Assembly (NCBI RefSeq): GCF_032926325.1
Contig: NZ_CP136709.1
Location: forward strand, 781,501 to 845,500
Source: Aestuariibaculum lutulentum
GTDB taxonomy: Bacteria > Bacteroidota > Bacteroidia > Flavobacteriales > Flavobacteriaceae
Reading direction: 5' to 3'
Length of the DNA: 64,000 bases
The translations under genes and the position numbers were made by a program. The notes under the pieces are model-generated. The model was not told the origin of the DNA, searched no databases, and worked only from the letters and a program-made list of their open reading frames with translations. Positions within the stretch are counted from its first letter, which is position 1; each line of letters starts with the position of its first letter. Shown in pieces: positions 15,828 to 24,710 of the stretch.

Positions 15828-17756
15828 TTATTCACCCTGAAACACTTTTTTAAGGTATGCGACATTCGCTCCGTAGTTTTTCACCACGTTATGAACATCG
15901 GTAGTATCGCGAGAACGCTCTACAATTAACCAACCTTTCCAATGCATGTTATCAAGCGTTTCTTTTATCTTCGGAAGATCGATTGCCGGGTCGTTTTCAA
16001 TCCAATGCCCATCGGTATTCGAAGCATGAATTTCTCCAATATTATCGCGACCAAGCGTTTTTAATTCCTTTGAAATATCCCGTCCGTTTTTAATGGCATT
16101 AGCGAAATTGAAGGCAATTTTAATATTTCTGTTACCAACTTCTTCTAACAATTTCTTTTCTTCTTCGGCTGATAACGATGTTTCAACAGCAATAATCCCG
16201 TTAATCTTATCGACCTGCTCACCTGCCCAACGTAAACGCTCAACAATAGCTGGACGCAATTCCGGATATTTTACCAAATCGCATTTCGTTCCTAACGGTA
16301 AATAAGCCACTTGTACATCGAAGGTTTTCATCACTTCAATACAATCGGTCACCATTTTTTTATACGTTGGACGCTCGGCAAACGATTGCCCGTAGAATCC
16401 AGACATGGCAATAGAACTGATACGCACACCGGTTTCAGCCATTTTTTCATTCCAAACCCTTACGCTTGCGGTATCGCCATTAACAAATTTGCTATCGAAA
16501 GTTTCACGGTCTCCTAAACCGCCCATATCCATTTCAACGGCATCAGCACCAATTTCTTTAGCACGTTCGAATTCGCCTAATTTCTGACGTTTTAAAATCA
16601 TCCAGTCACAAACGGCAACTTCGTAACGCTCCTTTGTTGGACCCGGCCAAACACCATCAACAATTGGAAAAGTTACCAGCTGTGACGGATCAATTTTTAC
16701 ATATTTAATTTTTTGACGTCTCCATGTATACACACAATGTAACATACCATCGGATCCCTGAATAATTGACGGGTATGAATACTGACTGATTTTAGAATCT
16801 TCTAAAACCAAAGCGGCGTCCCAGTTTACACCATCTTTTGACGTTGCAATATTTAATGGACTTCTGTAGCTTTTAAACATGTCTTTATTTGGCCAAACAT
16901 GGTTGTAAATTAAAGCATGCTCACCGTTTTTCATAGTAACCGCGTCGGTACCTGAATTGTTATTTGGCATATTTAACAACTCTAAAGGCGACCAGGTTTG
17001 ACCGTTATCTTCAGACCAGGTTGTAAACAAATGACTGTTTTTCGTTCTTCCTATTTGCTGTAATTTTCCATTGTCATGAAATAAAATACTTGGCTGAATA
17101 GCGTTAATATCATTTGGTCCTTTTGGCAAGGTATCCTGCATATTCCATGTTTTCCCGAAATCTGATGTTGATTCCATTCGTAAATGCCAACCACTGTCGC
17201 CTTCAATACTAGACGGTAATAACAAGTTACCATTATCTAATAATTCTGGTTTGTTTTTAATTGGCCCTAAAAAACCTTCCGGCAATTTTTCGGCTTCAGA
17301 CCAGGTTTCACCACCATCTGAAGAACGTTTTAACATACCCCACCAGGTTGAAGGATGTGGCCCGATTTTGTAAAATAACAATAAATCGCCTCCTGGAATT
17401 TGATACAACACAGGGTTCCAAGTTGGGTAACGTAAGGTGTCATTTTGCACTCCGTTAGCTACTTCAACAGCTTCTGTCCATTTCCCGTTTTTACGCTTAC
17501 TTACGTAAATACAAACATCAGGGTTACGTTCGTGTGTTCCTCCAAACCAAGACGCGACCAATTCTCCATCGGTATTTTCAACAATAGTTGCGGCATGTGC
17601 AGACAGGTATGGTGCTTTATCGTAAATAAACTCATCGACAACAATACCTTCACGCCAGGTTTTATCTTCTAAAGCTATTTTCTTTTCAACAGGTTGTTTA
17701 CAACTCCCTAAAAAGATGCTTCCTAAAAGCACCATAGCTATTTGAAACTTTTTCAT
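15828..17756 (-). CDS. BNR/sialidase-like propeller fused to a xylose-isomerase-like TIM barrel, lipoprotein
   Basis: 642 residues with a lipoprotein signal (Cys19). Residues 30-375 form a sialidase-type propeller with Asp-box repeats at about 145 (SSDGGETW), 197 (STSDFGKTW), 248 (SEDNGQTW) and 305 (SKDGVNW). Residues 378-640 are a sugar-phosphate isomerase/epimerase-like barrel (AP-endonuclease-2 fold) with Glu525, His577 and Glu613 in the usual metal positions; Asn550 replaces the usual Asp (IAFNFANA). Propellers of this kind act on keto-acid sugars or as lyases; RG-II contains Kdo and Dha, so a keto-acid glycosidase is conceivable, but no specificity can be read. The barrel in a secreted lipoprotein is odd, since such isomerases are normally cytoplasmic. 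Confidence 0.8.
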   Translation of the reverse strand: MKKFQIAMVLLGSIFLGSCKQPVEKKIALEDKTWREGIVVDEFIYDKAPYLSAHAATIVENTDGELVASWFGGTHERNPDVCIYVSKRKNGKWTEAVEVANGVQNDTLRYPTWNPVLYQIPGGDLLLFYKIGPHPSTWWGMLKRSSDGGETWSEAEKLPEGFLGPIKNKPELLDNGNLLLPSSIEGDSGWHLRMESTSDFGKTWNMQDTLPKGPNDINAIQPSILFHDNGKLQQIGRTKNSHLFTTWSEDNGQTWSPLELLNMPNNNSGTDAVTMKNGEHALIYNHVWPNKDMFKSYRSPLNIATSKDGVNWDAALVLEDSKISQYSYPSIIQGSDGMLHCVYTWRRQKIKYVKIDPSQLVTFPIVDGVWPGPTKERYEVAVCDWMILKRQKLGEFERAKEIGADAVEMDMGGLGDRETFDSKFVNGDTASVRVWNEKMAETGVRISSIAMSGFYGQSFAERPTYKKMVTDCIEVMKTFDVQVAYLPLGTKCDLVKYPELRPAIVERLRWAGEQVDKINGIIAVETSLSAEEEKKLLEEVGNRNIKIAFNFANAIKNGRDISKELKTLGRDNIGEIHASNTDGHWIENDPAIDLPKIKETLDNMHWKGWLIVERSRDTTDVHNVVKNYGANVAYLKKVFQGE

Positions 17757-17796
17757 TTTATCTCTTTTATCTATTATTCAATTGGTTTTCTCTTTT

Positions 17797-20574
17797 TTAA
17801 AGCTTCGCTGAAATGGTATAAGTTCCTGATTCGAGCCCTAAAACTATCTTGTCATTTTCTGATTGATATATTTCAGAATCTATTTTTTTCCCATTAAGCG
17901 TCACTTTTGAAGCATCGGTGGTTGGCACATACACTTTGGCCGAAGTATTTGCAGGCACCGTCACTTCCCAATGAAGCTTATTTCTGTTTAATTTCCAGTG
18001 ACTTTTAATCTCTCCGTGAATCGACTTATAAGATGCGTTTACATAACTTAACCCAGCTTTAAAATCGGGTTTCATGATGATTTCTTTAAAGCCAGGCTTT
18101 TCAGGATTGCTCTTAATGCCTGCCATGTTTTCGTAATACCAAATCATTAAATCCCCCAAGAGCATCACATGGTTTTGAGAATTCATTTTTGGGTCGGCTG
18201 TATTACCATTCCACAATTCCCAAATGGTAGTTGCGCCGTTTTCAACCATGTAGCCCCAGCTTGGGTAGGTTTTATTCGATGCCAGTTTAAAGGCTAAATC
18301 GCCACGACCGAAATTGGTTAAGGTTCGCATTAAAAACTGCGTTCCTACAACCCCGGTACTAATATGACCTTCTTTAACCACTTCAATTTGATATACCATG
18401 TTTTCAAAAACCTTATCTGCTAATCCATCAGGAACCATATCGAAAGCTAAAGGCAACACATTTGCGGTTACTGTATTATTGGCATAGCTATAATTTTCTC
18501 TGTTGAAATACTTCGCATTGAATGCTCTTTTAATACGTTCGGCTAAATCATCGTAATATGGTATATCGGCATCACTGTTACCTTCAATTTTCGCGAACTT
18601 TTTCATGATTTGAAGCAAGTGATAATAAAACGCACTCGACAACAATTCGCCATCGGTTAAACGCGTTGGATCGCTGGAACGGATAATTTCCAAAGATTCC
18701 GGTGGCACACACCAATCGCCGTATTTATCTTTGGTCATTAAATCATCTTTCAGATAATTGGCTTCCATATACAACAACCATTTTTTCATAAACGGATAAT
18801 GATCTTTAATCACTTTCTCATCTCCAAACTGCGTGTATAACATATCGGCTACTTTCATGTAAGCACCTTGCCAGGTTACCCCATCACCGTAATAACGCCA
18901 GAATGCAGGTGCTACATCTGGAATACCACCATCTAAAGTTTGTGAATATTTTATATCGTCCAGCCATTTTGCATAAAGCGTTTGATTGTCGAAAATAAAA
19001 CTCTCGCCATAAGCGCCTGTGGTACGATCGCCCAACCATGGTTGGCGTTCGTTACGTTGCGGACAATCGATAGGCATGCCTTTGTAATTTCCGCTAATGC
19101 CCCAAAACGCATTTTTAAAAATCTGATTCATGGTTTCGTTAGAACACTCGAACGTTCCCGTAGTTTCCATGTTATCGTAAACCACTTTTCCTAAAAACTG
19201 ATCTAAAGATGGCTTCGATTTAAAGCCTGTAAGTTCTACAAATCTAAACCCATGAAAGACGAATGTTGGCTCCCAGACTTCTTCGCCGTCCCCTTTTAAA
19301 ATGTATTCATCAGTAGTTCGGGCATCACGTAGGTTGGCAATGTAAAGTGAACCATCGTCCTGTAAAGACTCGGCAAATTTCATTGTGATTTTATCGCCAC
19401 GATTACCCTTCACTTTTATTTGTAACCAGCCCACCATATTCTGTCCCATATCCAGAATATAAGTTCCTCTGTTAGTTGCTGAAATAGAAACCGGTTTTAC
19501 GGCATCCATGATTTTCATGTTGGGTGTCATTTGTGCTTCGAAGAATCCGCCAGGTTCTTGAACCCACATCATGTTTAGCCAATCGCTATCATCAAACCCA
19601 ACGTTGTTCCAGTTTGGCATTTCCTTTCGCGCATCATACACTTCACCATCATATTCATTATTGCTTCTAATTGGTCCGTATGGTGTAAATTTCCAGCTTT
19701 CATCGGTTTTAATGGTTTCTTTGCTACCGTCTTCATATTCCACATCTAACTGCAATGCCATTTTTGGAAAACCAAAACTTTTAATTTTATATGGTTTGTA
19801 TTCCTGACGCATCGCAAAAAAGCGTCCGTTTCCTAAAATGGTTCCTAACACATTATCTCCTTCCTGTAACTGAGACGTTACATCGAATACATTATATTTT
19901 ACATTTTGAGTATAATCGGTAGGCACCGGTGCTAATACCTGGTCGCCAATTTTTTCACCATTAATATAGAACTCATATAAGCCCATTCCCATAATGTAAA
20001 CCTTGGCATTTTTAACCTTGCTTTTTAAGTTGATGGGTTTTCTAATATAGCGCGCTGACAATTTTGCAAACTGACTTACGCTATCTCCTGGAAATAATTG
20101 GTTGTAGCCTATCCATCGTGTTGATTTCCATTCGGCATAGGTTAAAATTCCCATACTCCACAATGCTGTTTCACTCCAGTTACTTTCTCCTTTATTCGTC
20201 GATACTTTTACTTTCCAAAAAGCTTCATCTTTACTATTTAAGCGTTTTCCTGTATATTGAATATTTACAGTGGTATCGCTATTTACTTTTCCGCTATCCC
20301 ATAAATCAGCTTCATTATTGGCTAACTTTTCAGGTGACGACGCTACTAAAATATGATATGCAGTTTGTTGTACCTGAAATGCATCTGTATCTAATTGCCA
20401 GCTTAATCGAGGTTGTACCACATCAATCCCTAACGGATTGGTTAGCATTTCGCATTGAAGATTATTCAACTTAATTTCATTTTGAGCCAAAGCCGACAAT
20501 GAAATTAAAAAGGCTAATGCCAATGAAAACGCTTTTTGAATTCTATTTGATTCTATCTTTTTTAGAATTTGCAT
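17797..20574 (-). CDS. GH78 alpha-L-rhamnosidase (copy 1)
   Basis: 925 residues with a classical secretion signal ending ALAQ at about residue 31. Layout follows GH78: N-terminal fibronectin-like domain (35-145, WQLDTDAFQVQQTAY), carbohydrate-binding jelly roll (RIYRKPINL region, 170-370), linker beta domain, (alpha/alpha)6 barrel (480-820) and C-terminal beta-sandwich. The signature DCPQRNERQPWLGD contains the acidic residues equivalent to the catalytic Asp/Glu of bacterial RhaB, and WELWNGN near residue 780 holds the second catalytic Glu. It removes terminal alpha-L-rhamnose in the periplasm. It lies 40 bases from the BNR-TIM fusion. The second GH78 of the cluster has a different signature, so they probably act on different rhamnose linkages. 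Confidence 0.9.
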   Translation of the reverse strand: MQILKKIESNRIQKAFSLALAFLISLSALAQNEIKLNNLQCEMLTNPLGIDVVQPRLSWQLDTDAFQVQQTAYHILVASSPEKLANNEADLWDSGKVNSDTTVNIQYTGKRLNSKDEAFWKVKVSTNKGESNWSETALWSMGILTYAEWKSTRWIGYNQLFPGDSVSQFAKLSARYIRKPINLKSKVKNAKVYIMGMGLYEFYINGEKIGDQVLAPVPTDYTQNVKYNVFDVTSQLQEGDNVLGTILGNGRFFAMRQEYKPYKIKSFGFPKMALQLDVEYEDGSKETIKTDESWKFTPYGPIRSNNEYDGEVYDARKEMPNWNNVGFDDSDWLNMMWVQEPGGFFEAQMTPNMKIMDAVKPVSISATNRGTYILDMGQNMVGWLQIKVKGNRGDKITMKFAESLQDDGSLYIANLRDARTTDEYILKGDGEEVWEPTFVFHGFRFVELTGFKSKPSLDQFLGKVVYDNMETTGTFECSNETMNQIFKNAFWGISGNYKGMPIDCPQRNERQPWLGDRTTGAYGESFIFDNQTLYAKWLDDIKYSQTLDGGIPDVAPAFWRYYGDGVTWQGAYMKVADMLYTQFGDEKVIKDHYPFMKKWLLYMEANYLKDDLMTKDKYGDWCVPPESLEIIRSSDPTRLTDGELLSSAFYYHLLQIMKKFAKIEGNSDADIPYYDDLAERIKRAFNAKYFNRENYSYANNTVTANVLPLAFDMVPDGLADKVFENMVYQIEVVKEGHISTGVVGTQFLMRTLTNFGRGDLAFKLASNKTYPSWGYMVENGATTIWELWNGNTADPKMNSQNHVMLLGDLMIWYYENMAGIKSNPEKPGFKEIIMKPDFKAGLSYVNASYKSIHGEIKSHWKLNRNKLHWEVTVPANTSAKVYVPTTDASKVTLNGKKIDSEIYQSENDKIVLGLESGTYTISAKL

Positions 20575-20611
20575 TTCTTTCAGATATAATAATTAGTTCT
20601 TTGCTAATGTG

Positions 20612-20656
20612 AACCTGAAATACCCTTCGACTCCGCTCAGGGTGACAGTTCAGGTT
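20612..20656. repeat. Dispersed intergenic repeat with nested inverted repeats
   Basis: In the 96-base gap in front of the GH78 gene, the core 20625-20647 has the TTCGACTC-GCTCAGGGTGACA pattern shared with copies near 60685, 60728 and 62233. It is framed by perfect arms AACCTGAA (20612-20619) and TTCAGGTT (20649-20656), with inner arms ACCCT and AGGGT, so the transcript could form a long interrupted hairpin. No T-run follows on the minus strand. Confidence 0.6.
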
Positions 20657-20670
20657 AACAAATGTTGGAT

Positions 20671-22239
20671 TTATTCAGAAATCACCTTCTCCAACTTACT
20701 TGAAGATGCCACTTCTTTTCCGTTTCTAAATACTCTTAGTCCTTGACCTTTATGGTATTTTTCTCCGGTTTTATCCCAAAGGATGGTAATAATATCACCG
20801 TGATATAACACGTTATCTAAACAAAACCAATCCCATTTATCTTGCGGAATTAACGGATTTACTTCAATTTTTTCATCGGCACGCGGACGTAAACCAACCA
20901 AACCGGTAATCATTAAATCGTTAAATGTTGAATGGTTGTAATAATAACTACGCTCGCGGTCTCCCATTAACCAGTATCCGGTAACTTCATCTAAATACTC
21001 TCCGATATAAGGACGCCCTCTGTGGTATTGCGACTCCACATATAAATTCATTTGAGTGAAATAATCGACTTTACCAACAACTTCCTGATTGTAATTATTT
21101 AAAAGATTCGCCATAGCAGTTAAGGTTTGCGCCGATGCAAATGGCCAAACTGCACCATCCCACTCACAGGTTCCTGTACCGTGTGTTCTGAATCGCGGAT
21201 GTCTGCGTTCGGCAGTTGTTAATCCATAAGGTGCTAAAAAACCTCCTTCGTCTTTAACCTGTTCCCAGGCCACTTCAAAACCTTTATTTTCTGATGGCAA
21301 ATTGAAATACCAAGGAATAAACCCGATAGCTTCACGAACTTGTGAAGAGGTATCTTTTTCGGTTAAAGTTTCAAAAAACTCATGGTCGGTATTCCAAAGT
21401 TTAGTTTCAACCAAACCTTTTAAAGTCTTCGCTTTTTTATCGAAATACACCGATTGCTCACTATCGCCTTTCATTCTTGCCATAGTTGATAAGGCCTTAG
21501 CATTAGCATACATATAACTATTAATAGTTGGACGCATATTTTGCACACGACGCCCACCACTTAACGATTCTTCCATACCATCTTTAACATCGTGCTGCCA
21601 AAACAAACCGTTAGGGTTTTGACGTTCATTTTCCCAGGCCGCATAATCGGCTACCATATCTGGATACATGTCTAAAAGATAATATTCATCTTTATTTACC
21701 AGATACATATTGTATAAAGCATCGGCCGTCCAGCTACTAAATTTATGCAATTTCCCCATGGGTTTACCCTCATTTCCTCGATACCAAACATGTACATTCT
21801 GCTCGATATATTTCGGATCGTGAGCCCAACGGAATTCATAAATATGATGTCCTAGAGCACAGGCAATTAAATTATACTTATCGGCATACGAACGGTCTAC
21901 CAAAAACTCGGTAATCGCATAACCTACAGGTGTGTCAGTAATGTGCTTACGCAAACTCCACCAACGGAAATAGTACATTTCTTCAAAATTATCCTGAGGA
22001 CATTCAAACAGCGGAATATTGGTTTTCATCCATGACCAGGCACTATCATTTGGCACAGCCTTGGCAATATTTTCTTTTTCCATTCGGTTGAAATAATCAA
22101 CGTAATGTTTAAAATCATCAGCCTGTAACACCGTTTTTGACTCCGTAGTTTTTACTTCTGAAACCGGCTCTGAAGATTTACACCCTGCGATTAAAACAGG
22201 TAATACCAGTAATAAAGATTTTATCTTGTTCATGTTCAT
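20671..22239 (-). CDS. (alpha/alpha)6-barrel glycoside hydrolase, MGH1/GH63-like; possible GH142 relative; lipoprotein
   Basis: 522 residues with a lipoprotein signal (Cys20, VLIAGCKSS). The rest reads as one (alpha/alpha)6 barrel: YFRWWSLRKHI near residue 90, WTADALYNMY near 165, SLSGGRRVQNMRPT near 225, GTCEWDGAVWPFASAQT near 360 and NHSTFNDLMITGLVGLRP near 430, with acidic residues in each loop that could serve catalysis. This is the fold of trehalase/glucosidase-like GH63/GH37 relatives. In the B. theta RG-II system a GH142 arabinofuranosidase of this general fold is fused to GH143; here a stand-alone domain of fitting size sits among RG-II-type genes, so GH142 is a candidate. The fold is well supported; family and substrate are not. 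It follows GH95 by 11 bases. Confidence 0.7.
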   Translation of the reverse strand: MNMNKIKSLLLVLPVLIAGCKSSEPVSEVKTTESKTVLQADDFKHYVDYFNRMEKENIAKAVPNDSAWSWMKTNIPLFECPQDNFEEMYYFRWWSLRKHITDTPVGYAITEFLVDRSYADKYNLIACALGHHIYEFRWAHDPKYIEQNVHVWYRGNEGKPMGKLHKFSSWTADALYNMYLVNKDEYYLLDMYPDMVADYAAWENERQNPNGLFWQHDVKDGMEESLSGGRRVQNMRPTINSYMYANAKALSTMARMKGDSEQSVYFDKKAKTLKGLVETKLWNTDHEFFETLTEKDTSSQVREAIGFIPWYFNLPSENKGFEVAWEQVKDEGGFLAPYGLTTAERRHPRFRTHGTGTCEWDGAVWPFASAQTLTAMANLLNNYNQEVVGKVDYFTQMNLYVESQYHRGRPYIGEYLDEVTGYWLMGDRERSYYYNHSTFNDLMITGLVGLRPRADEKIEVNPLIPQDKWDWFCLDNVLYHGDIITILWDKTGEKYHKGQGLRVFRNGKEVASSSKLEKVISE

Positions 22240-22250
22240 TTGTCTATATT

Positions 22251-24710
22251 TTATTTACCGTAAAATGTATAGGTTTCTCCGGCTTTCATCGGTACATCGT
22301 ATTCGTAATATTTCGGAAGTTTTAACTTTTCCAGTTTTGCCGAATTATTAACAATCGGTTCTTTAACCATTACTTCATAAAAGAACGGATTATCATTTTT
22401 GCCTTTCGCTTTGCTTAAACCCGCTCCTCGTAAAGGCGATTCTAAACGTAATCGGCAATTACCATCTTTTGATGCTGTAATTTTTAATTCTGAAACTTTG
22501 TTTTTTTTCCAGTTCATATCCAATTCGTAACCACCTCTGGTTTTTAAACCTTTTATTGCCCCCTCTTTCCAAACGGAAGGTAAGGCTGGTAATAATTGAA
22601 TAGCGCCTTCGTGACTTTGCATCAACATTTCGACAATACCAGCAGTACAACCAAAGTTTCCATCAATCTGGAATGGCTGGTGTGCGTCTAACATATTCGG
22701 ATAGGTTCCTCCGCCTTTTCTTTGTTCAGGTGTTACTAAGTGTAACTGATCTTGTAATAACTTGTAGGCATGGTCACCATCTAACAAACGCGCCCATAAA
22801 TTTACTTTCCAGCCCATAGACCAACCTGTAGATTCGTCGCCTCTGAACTCTAATGAGGTTTTAGCCGCTTGAAATAATTCTGGTGTTCTAATTGGTGAAA
22901 TTTGATTACTTGGAAATAATCCGTATAAATGTGATACGTGACGGTGATTATCTTCCGGGTCATCCCAATCGATTAGCCATTCCTGTAATTGACCATGTTG
23001 TCCAATTTGCATTGGTGCCATTTTATCTAAAGCTATTTGAAGTTCTTTAGCAAACCCTTTATCTTCCGAAAGAATATCGGTGGCACGCATAATATTTGTA
23101 AACAAATCGAAAATTAACTGATTATCCATAGTCGTTCCTGCAGTAATAGTCGATTTTCCATCTTCACCACCATGGGTGTTTTCAGGCGAGTTTGAAGGCA
23201 CAATAACTAAATATCCAGAATTCGGATCGGTAATCATGAAATCTAAAAAGAACTGCGCTGCGCCTTTCATAATCGGGAAAATCTCCTTTAAATACTCGGT
23301 ATCTCCCGTGTACAAATAACGCTCCCATAAATCCTGACATAACCACGCTCCACCCGTTGGCCACATACCCGATGCCGCCATATCGATTGGTCCTGTTATA
23401 CGCCAGATATCAGTATTGTGGTGCAATACCCAACCGTTAGCGTTGTACATTATTTTTGCAGTTTCTTTACCAGTTTCAGCAACTTCTCTTGCCAGCTGAA
23501 TAAACGGCTCGTGCATTTCAGAAAGGTTCGTTAATTCCGAAGGCCAATAATTCATTTCGGCATTAATGTTCATGGTGTATTTACTTTCCCATGGCGGAAA
23601 TAACATATCGTTCCAGATACCCTGCAAGTTTGCTGGTTGTCCTCCTGGTTGTGAACATGATATTAACAAATAACGTCCAAATTGAAAATATAACGCCGCC
23701 AATTCCGGGTCGAACTGACTGTCGAATTTCTTAATCCTGATTTCAGTCGGGTCGTTATCAACATGACTTTTTCCTAAATCTAAAGACATACGATTAAAAA
23801 ACTTCTGGTAGTATTTTACATGTGCATCTTTAATAGTTTGAAAATCTTTAGTAATGGCTTGATCTAAAAGCCCTTTGCTTTTCGCGATATAATCAGCTGA
23901 AATATCTTTGTAGTTTACAAAATTGGTCGCGATAGAAATGTAAAGCGTTACTTCATTTGCCTTTTCAACGCTAATGATACCATTTTTAACTGAAACCTGT
24001 CCGCCATCATGCTTGGCAGTCATGCGCCCCTGAAACTTCACTTTTCCTCTGGTGCCTTCAACCGTACTTGTTTCTCCGGCTAAAGTGATTTGATCATCTT
24101 CAGTCGTTGTTAAGGTTTTATCAAACGGACTATTCATAAAGGTATTGAAGGTAATCATACCCGGTTTGTTTGCCGATAACTTAACCACAATAACGTCATC
24201 TTGAAACGCGGTTAAAATTTCACGCGTATACTCAACACCATCCACCGTATAATTGACTTTAGCCGTAGCGTTTTCAATATTTAAATCGCGATAATAATTG
24301 GTATAATTCTGATGGCCCGGAAATGATACATACACACTTCCGAAAGTCTGATACGGCATTCCGTTATTGGTTTGAGAACGGATATCGGATGTTGCTAAAT
24401 CCTGAGCTTCTTTATAGCGGCCTTCAAAAATTAACTGACGTACTTTTGGCAAAGCCACCAACGCTTTTTCGTGTGCATTACTGTTTGGCGAACCTGCCCA
24501 AATGGTCTCTTCGTTTAACTGTAAACGCTCAACCGCAGGGTCTCCAAAAACCATGGCACCTAAACGGCCATTCCCTAATGGCAAAGCTTCGTTCCAGATT
24601 TCGGCTGGCTTATCGTACCAAAGTTTCAATTCATTTTGTGCCGACACTTTTAGCATTCCAAAAAGGAAAACCAACACAAAACTTTTTAATATTATATTAT
24701 TTCGATTCAT
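22251..24710 (-). CDS. GH95 alpha-L-galactosidase/alpha-L-fucosidase
   Basis: GH95 architecture: N-terminal beta domain (KLWYDKPAEIWNEALPLGNG, 20-270), helical linker, (alpha/alpha)6 barrel with KYTMNINAEMNYWP, PSNSPENT and HQPFQIDGNFG, and C-terminal beta domain. The Asn-x-Asn pair and the IDGNFG Asp are catalytic-site residues of the family, and the Glu in SPEN is the likely acid. Two residues before the first Asn stands Thr; from memory, fucosidases have His there and an alpha-L-galactosidase has Thr, so L-galactose is favoured, as found at the end of RG-II chain A. I start at 24710 (MNRNN, then a clear signal peptide ending VSAQ, with GAAAGAG-like sequence upstream); the frame opens further to 24755 but that overlaps the esterase by 59 bases. 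ATG at 24722 is also possible. Confidence 0.88.
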   Translation of the reverse strand: MNRNNIILKSFVLVFLFGMLKVSAQNELKLWYDKPAEIWNEALPLGNGRLGAMVFGDPAVERLQLNEETIWAGSPNSNAHEKALVALPKVRQLIFEGRYKEAQDLATSDIRSQTNNGMPYQTFGSVYVSFPGHQNYTNYYRDLNIENATAKVNYTVDGVEYTREILTAFQDDVIVVKLSANKPGMITFNTFMNSPFDKTLTTTEDDQITLAGETSTVEGTRGKVKFQGRMTAKHDGGQVSVKNGIISVEKANEVTLYISIATNFVNYKDISADYIAKSKGLLDQAITKDFQTIKDAHVKYYQKFFNRMSLDLGKSHVDNDPTEIRIKKFDSQFDPELAALYFQFGRYLLISCSQPGGQPANLQGIWNDMLFPPWESKYTMNINAEMNYWPSELTNLSEMHEPFIQLAREVAETGKETAKIMYNANGWVLHHNTDIWRITGPIDMAASGMWPTGGAWLCQDLWERYLYTGDTEYLKEIFPIMKGAAQFFLDFMITDPNSGYLVIVPSNSPENTHGGEDGKSTITAGTTMDNQLIFDLFTNIMRATDILSEDKGFAKELQIALDKMAPMQIGQHGQLQEWLIDWDDPEDNHRHVSHLYGLFPSNQISPIRTPELFQAAKTSLEFRGDESTGWSMGWKVNLWARLLDGDHAYKLLQDQLHLVTPEQRKGGGTYPNMLDAHQPFQIDGNFGCTAGIVEMLMQSHEGAIQLLPALPSVWKEGAIKGLKTRGGYELDMNWKKNKVSELKITASKDGNCRLRLESPLRGAGLSKAKGKNDNPFFYEVMVKEPIVNNSAKLEKLKLPKYYEYDVPMKAGETYTFYGK

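Noticed and set aside
15828..17756. A sialidase acting on host sialic acid
   Set aside because: The Asp-boxes show the propeller fold only. There are no sialic acid transport or catabolic genes, and the locus context is plant pectin.
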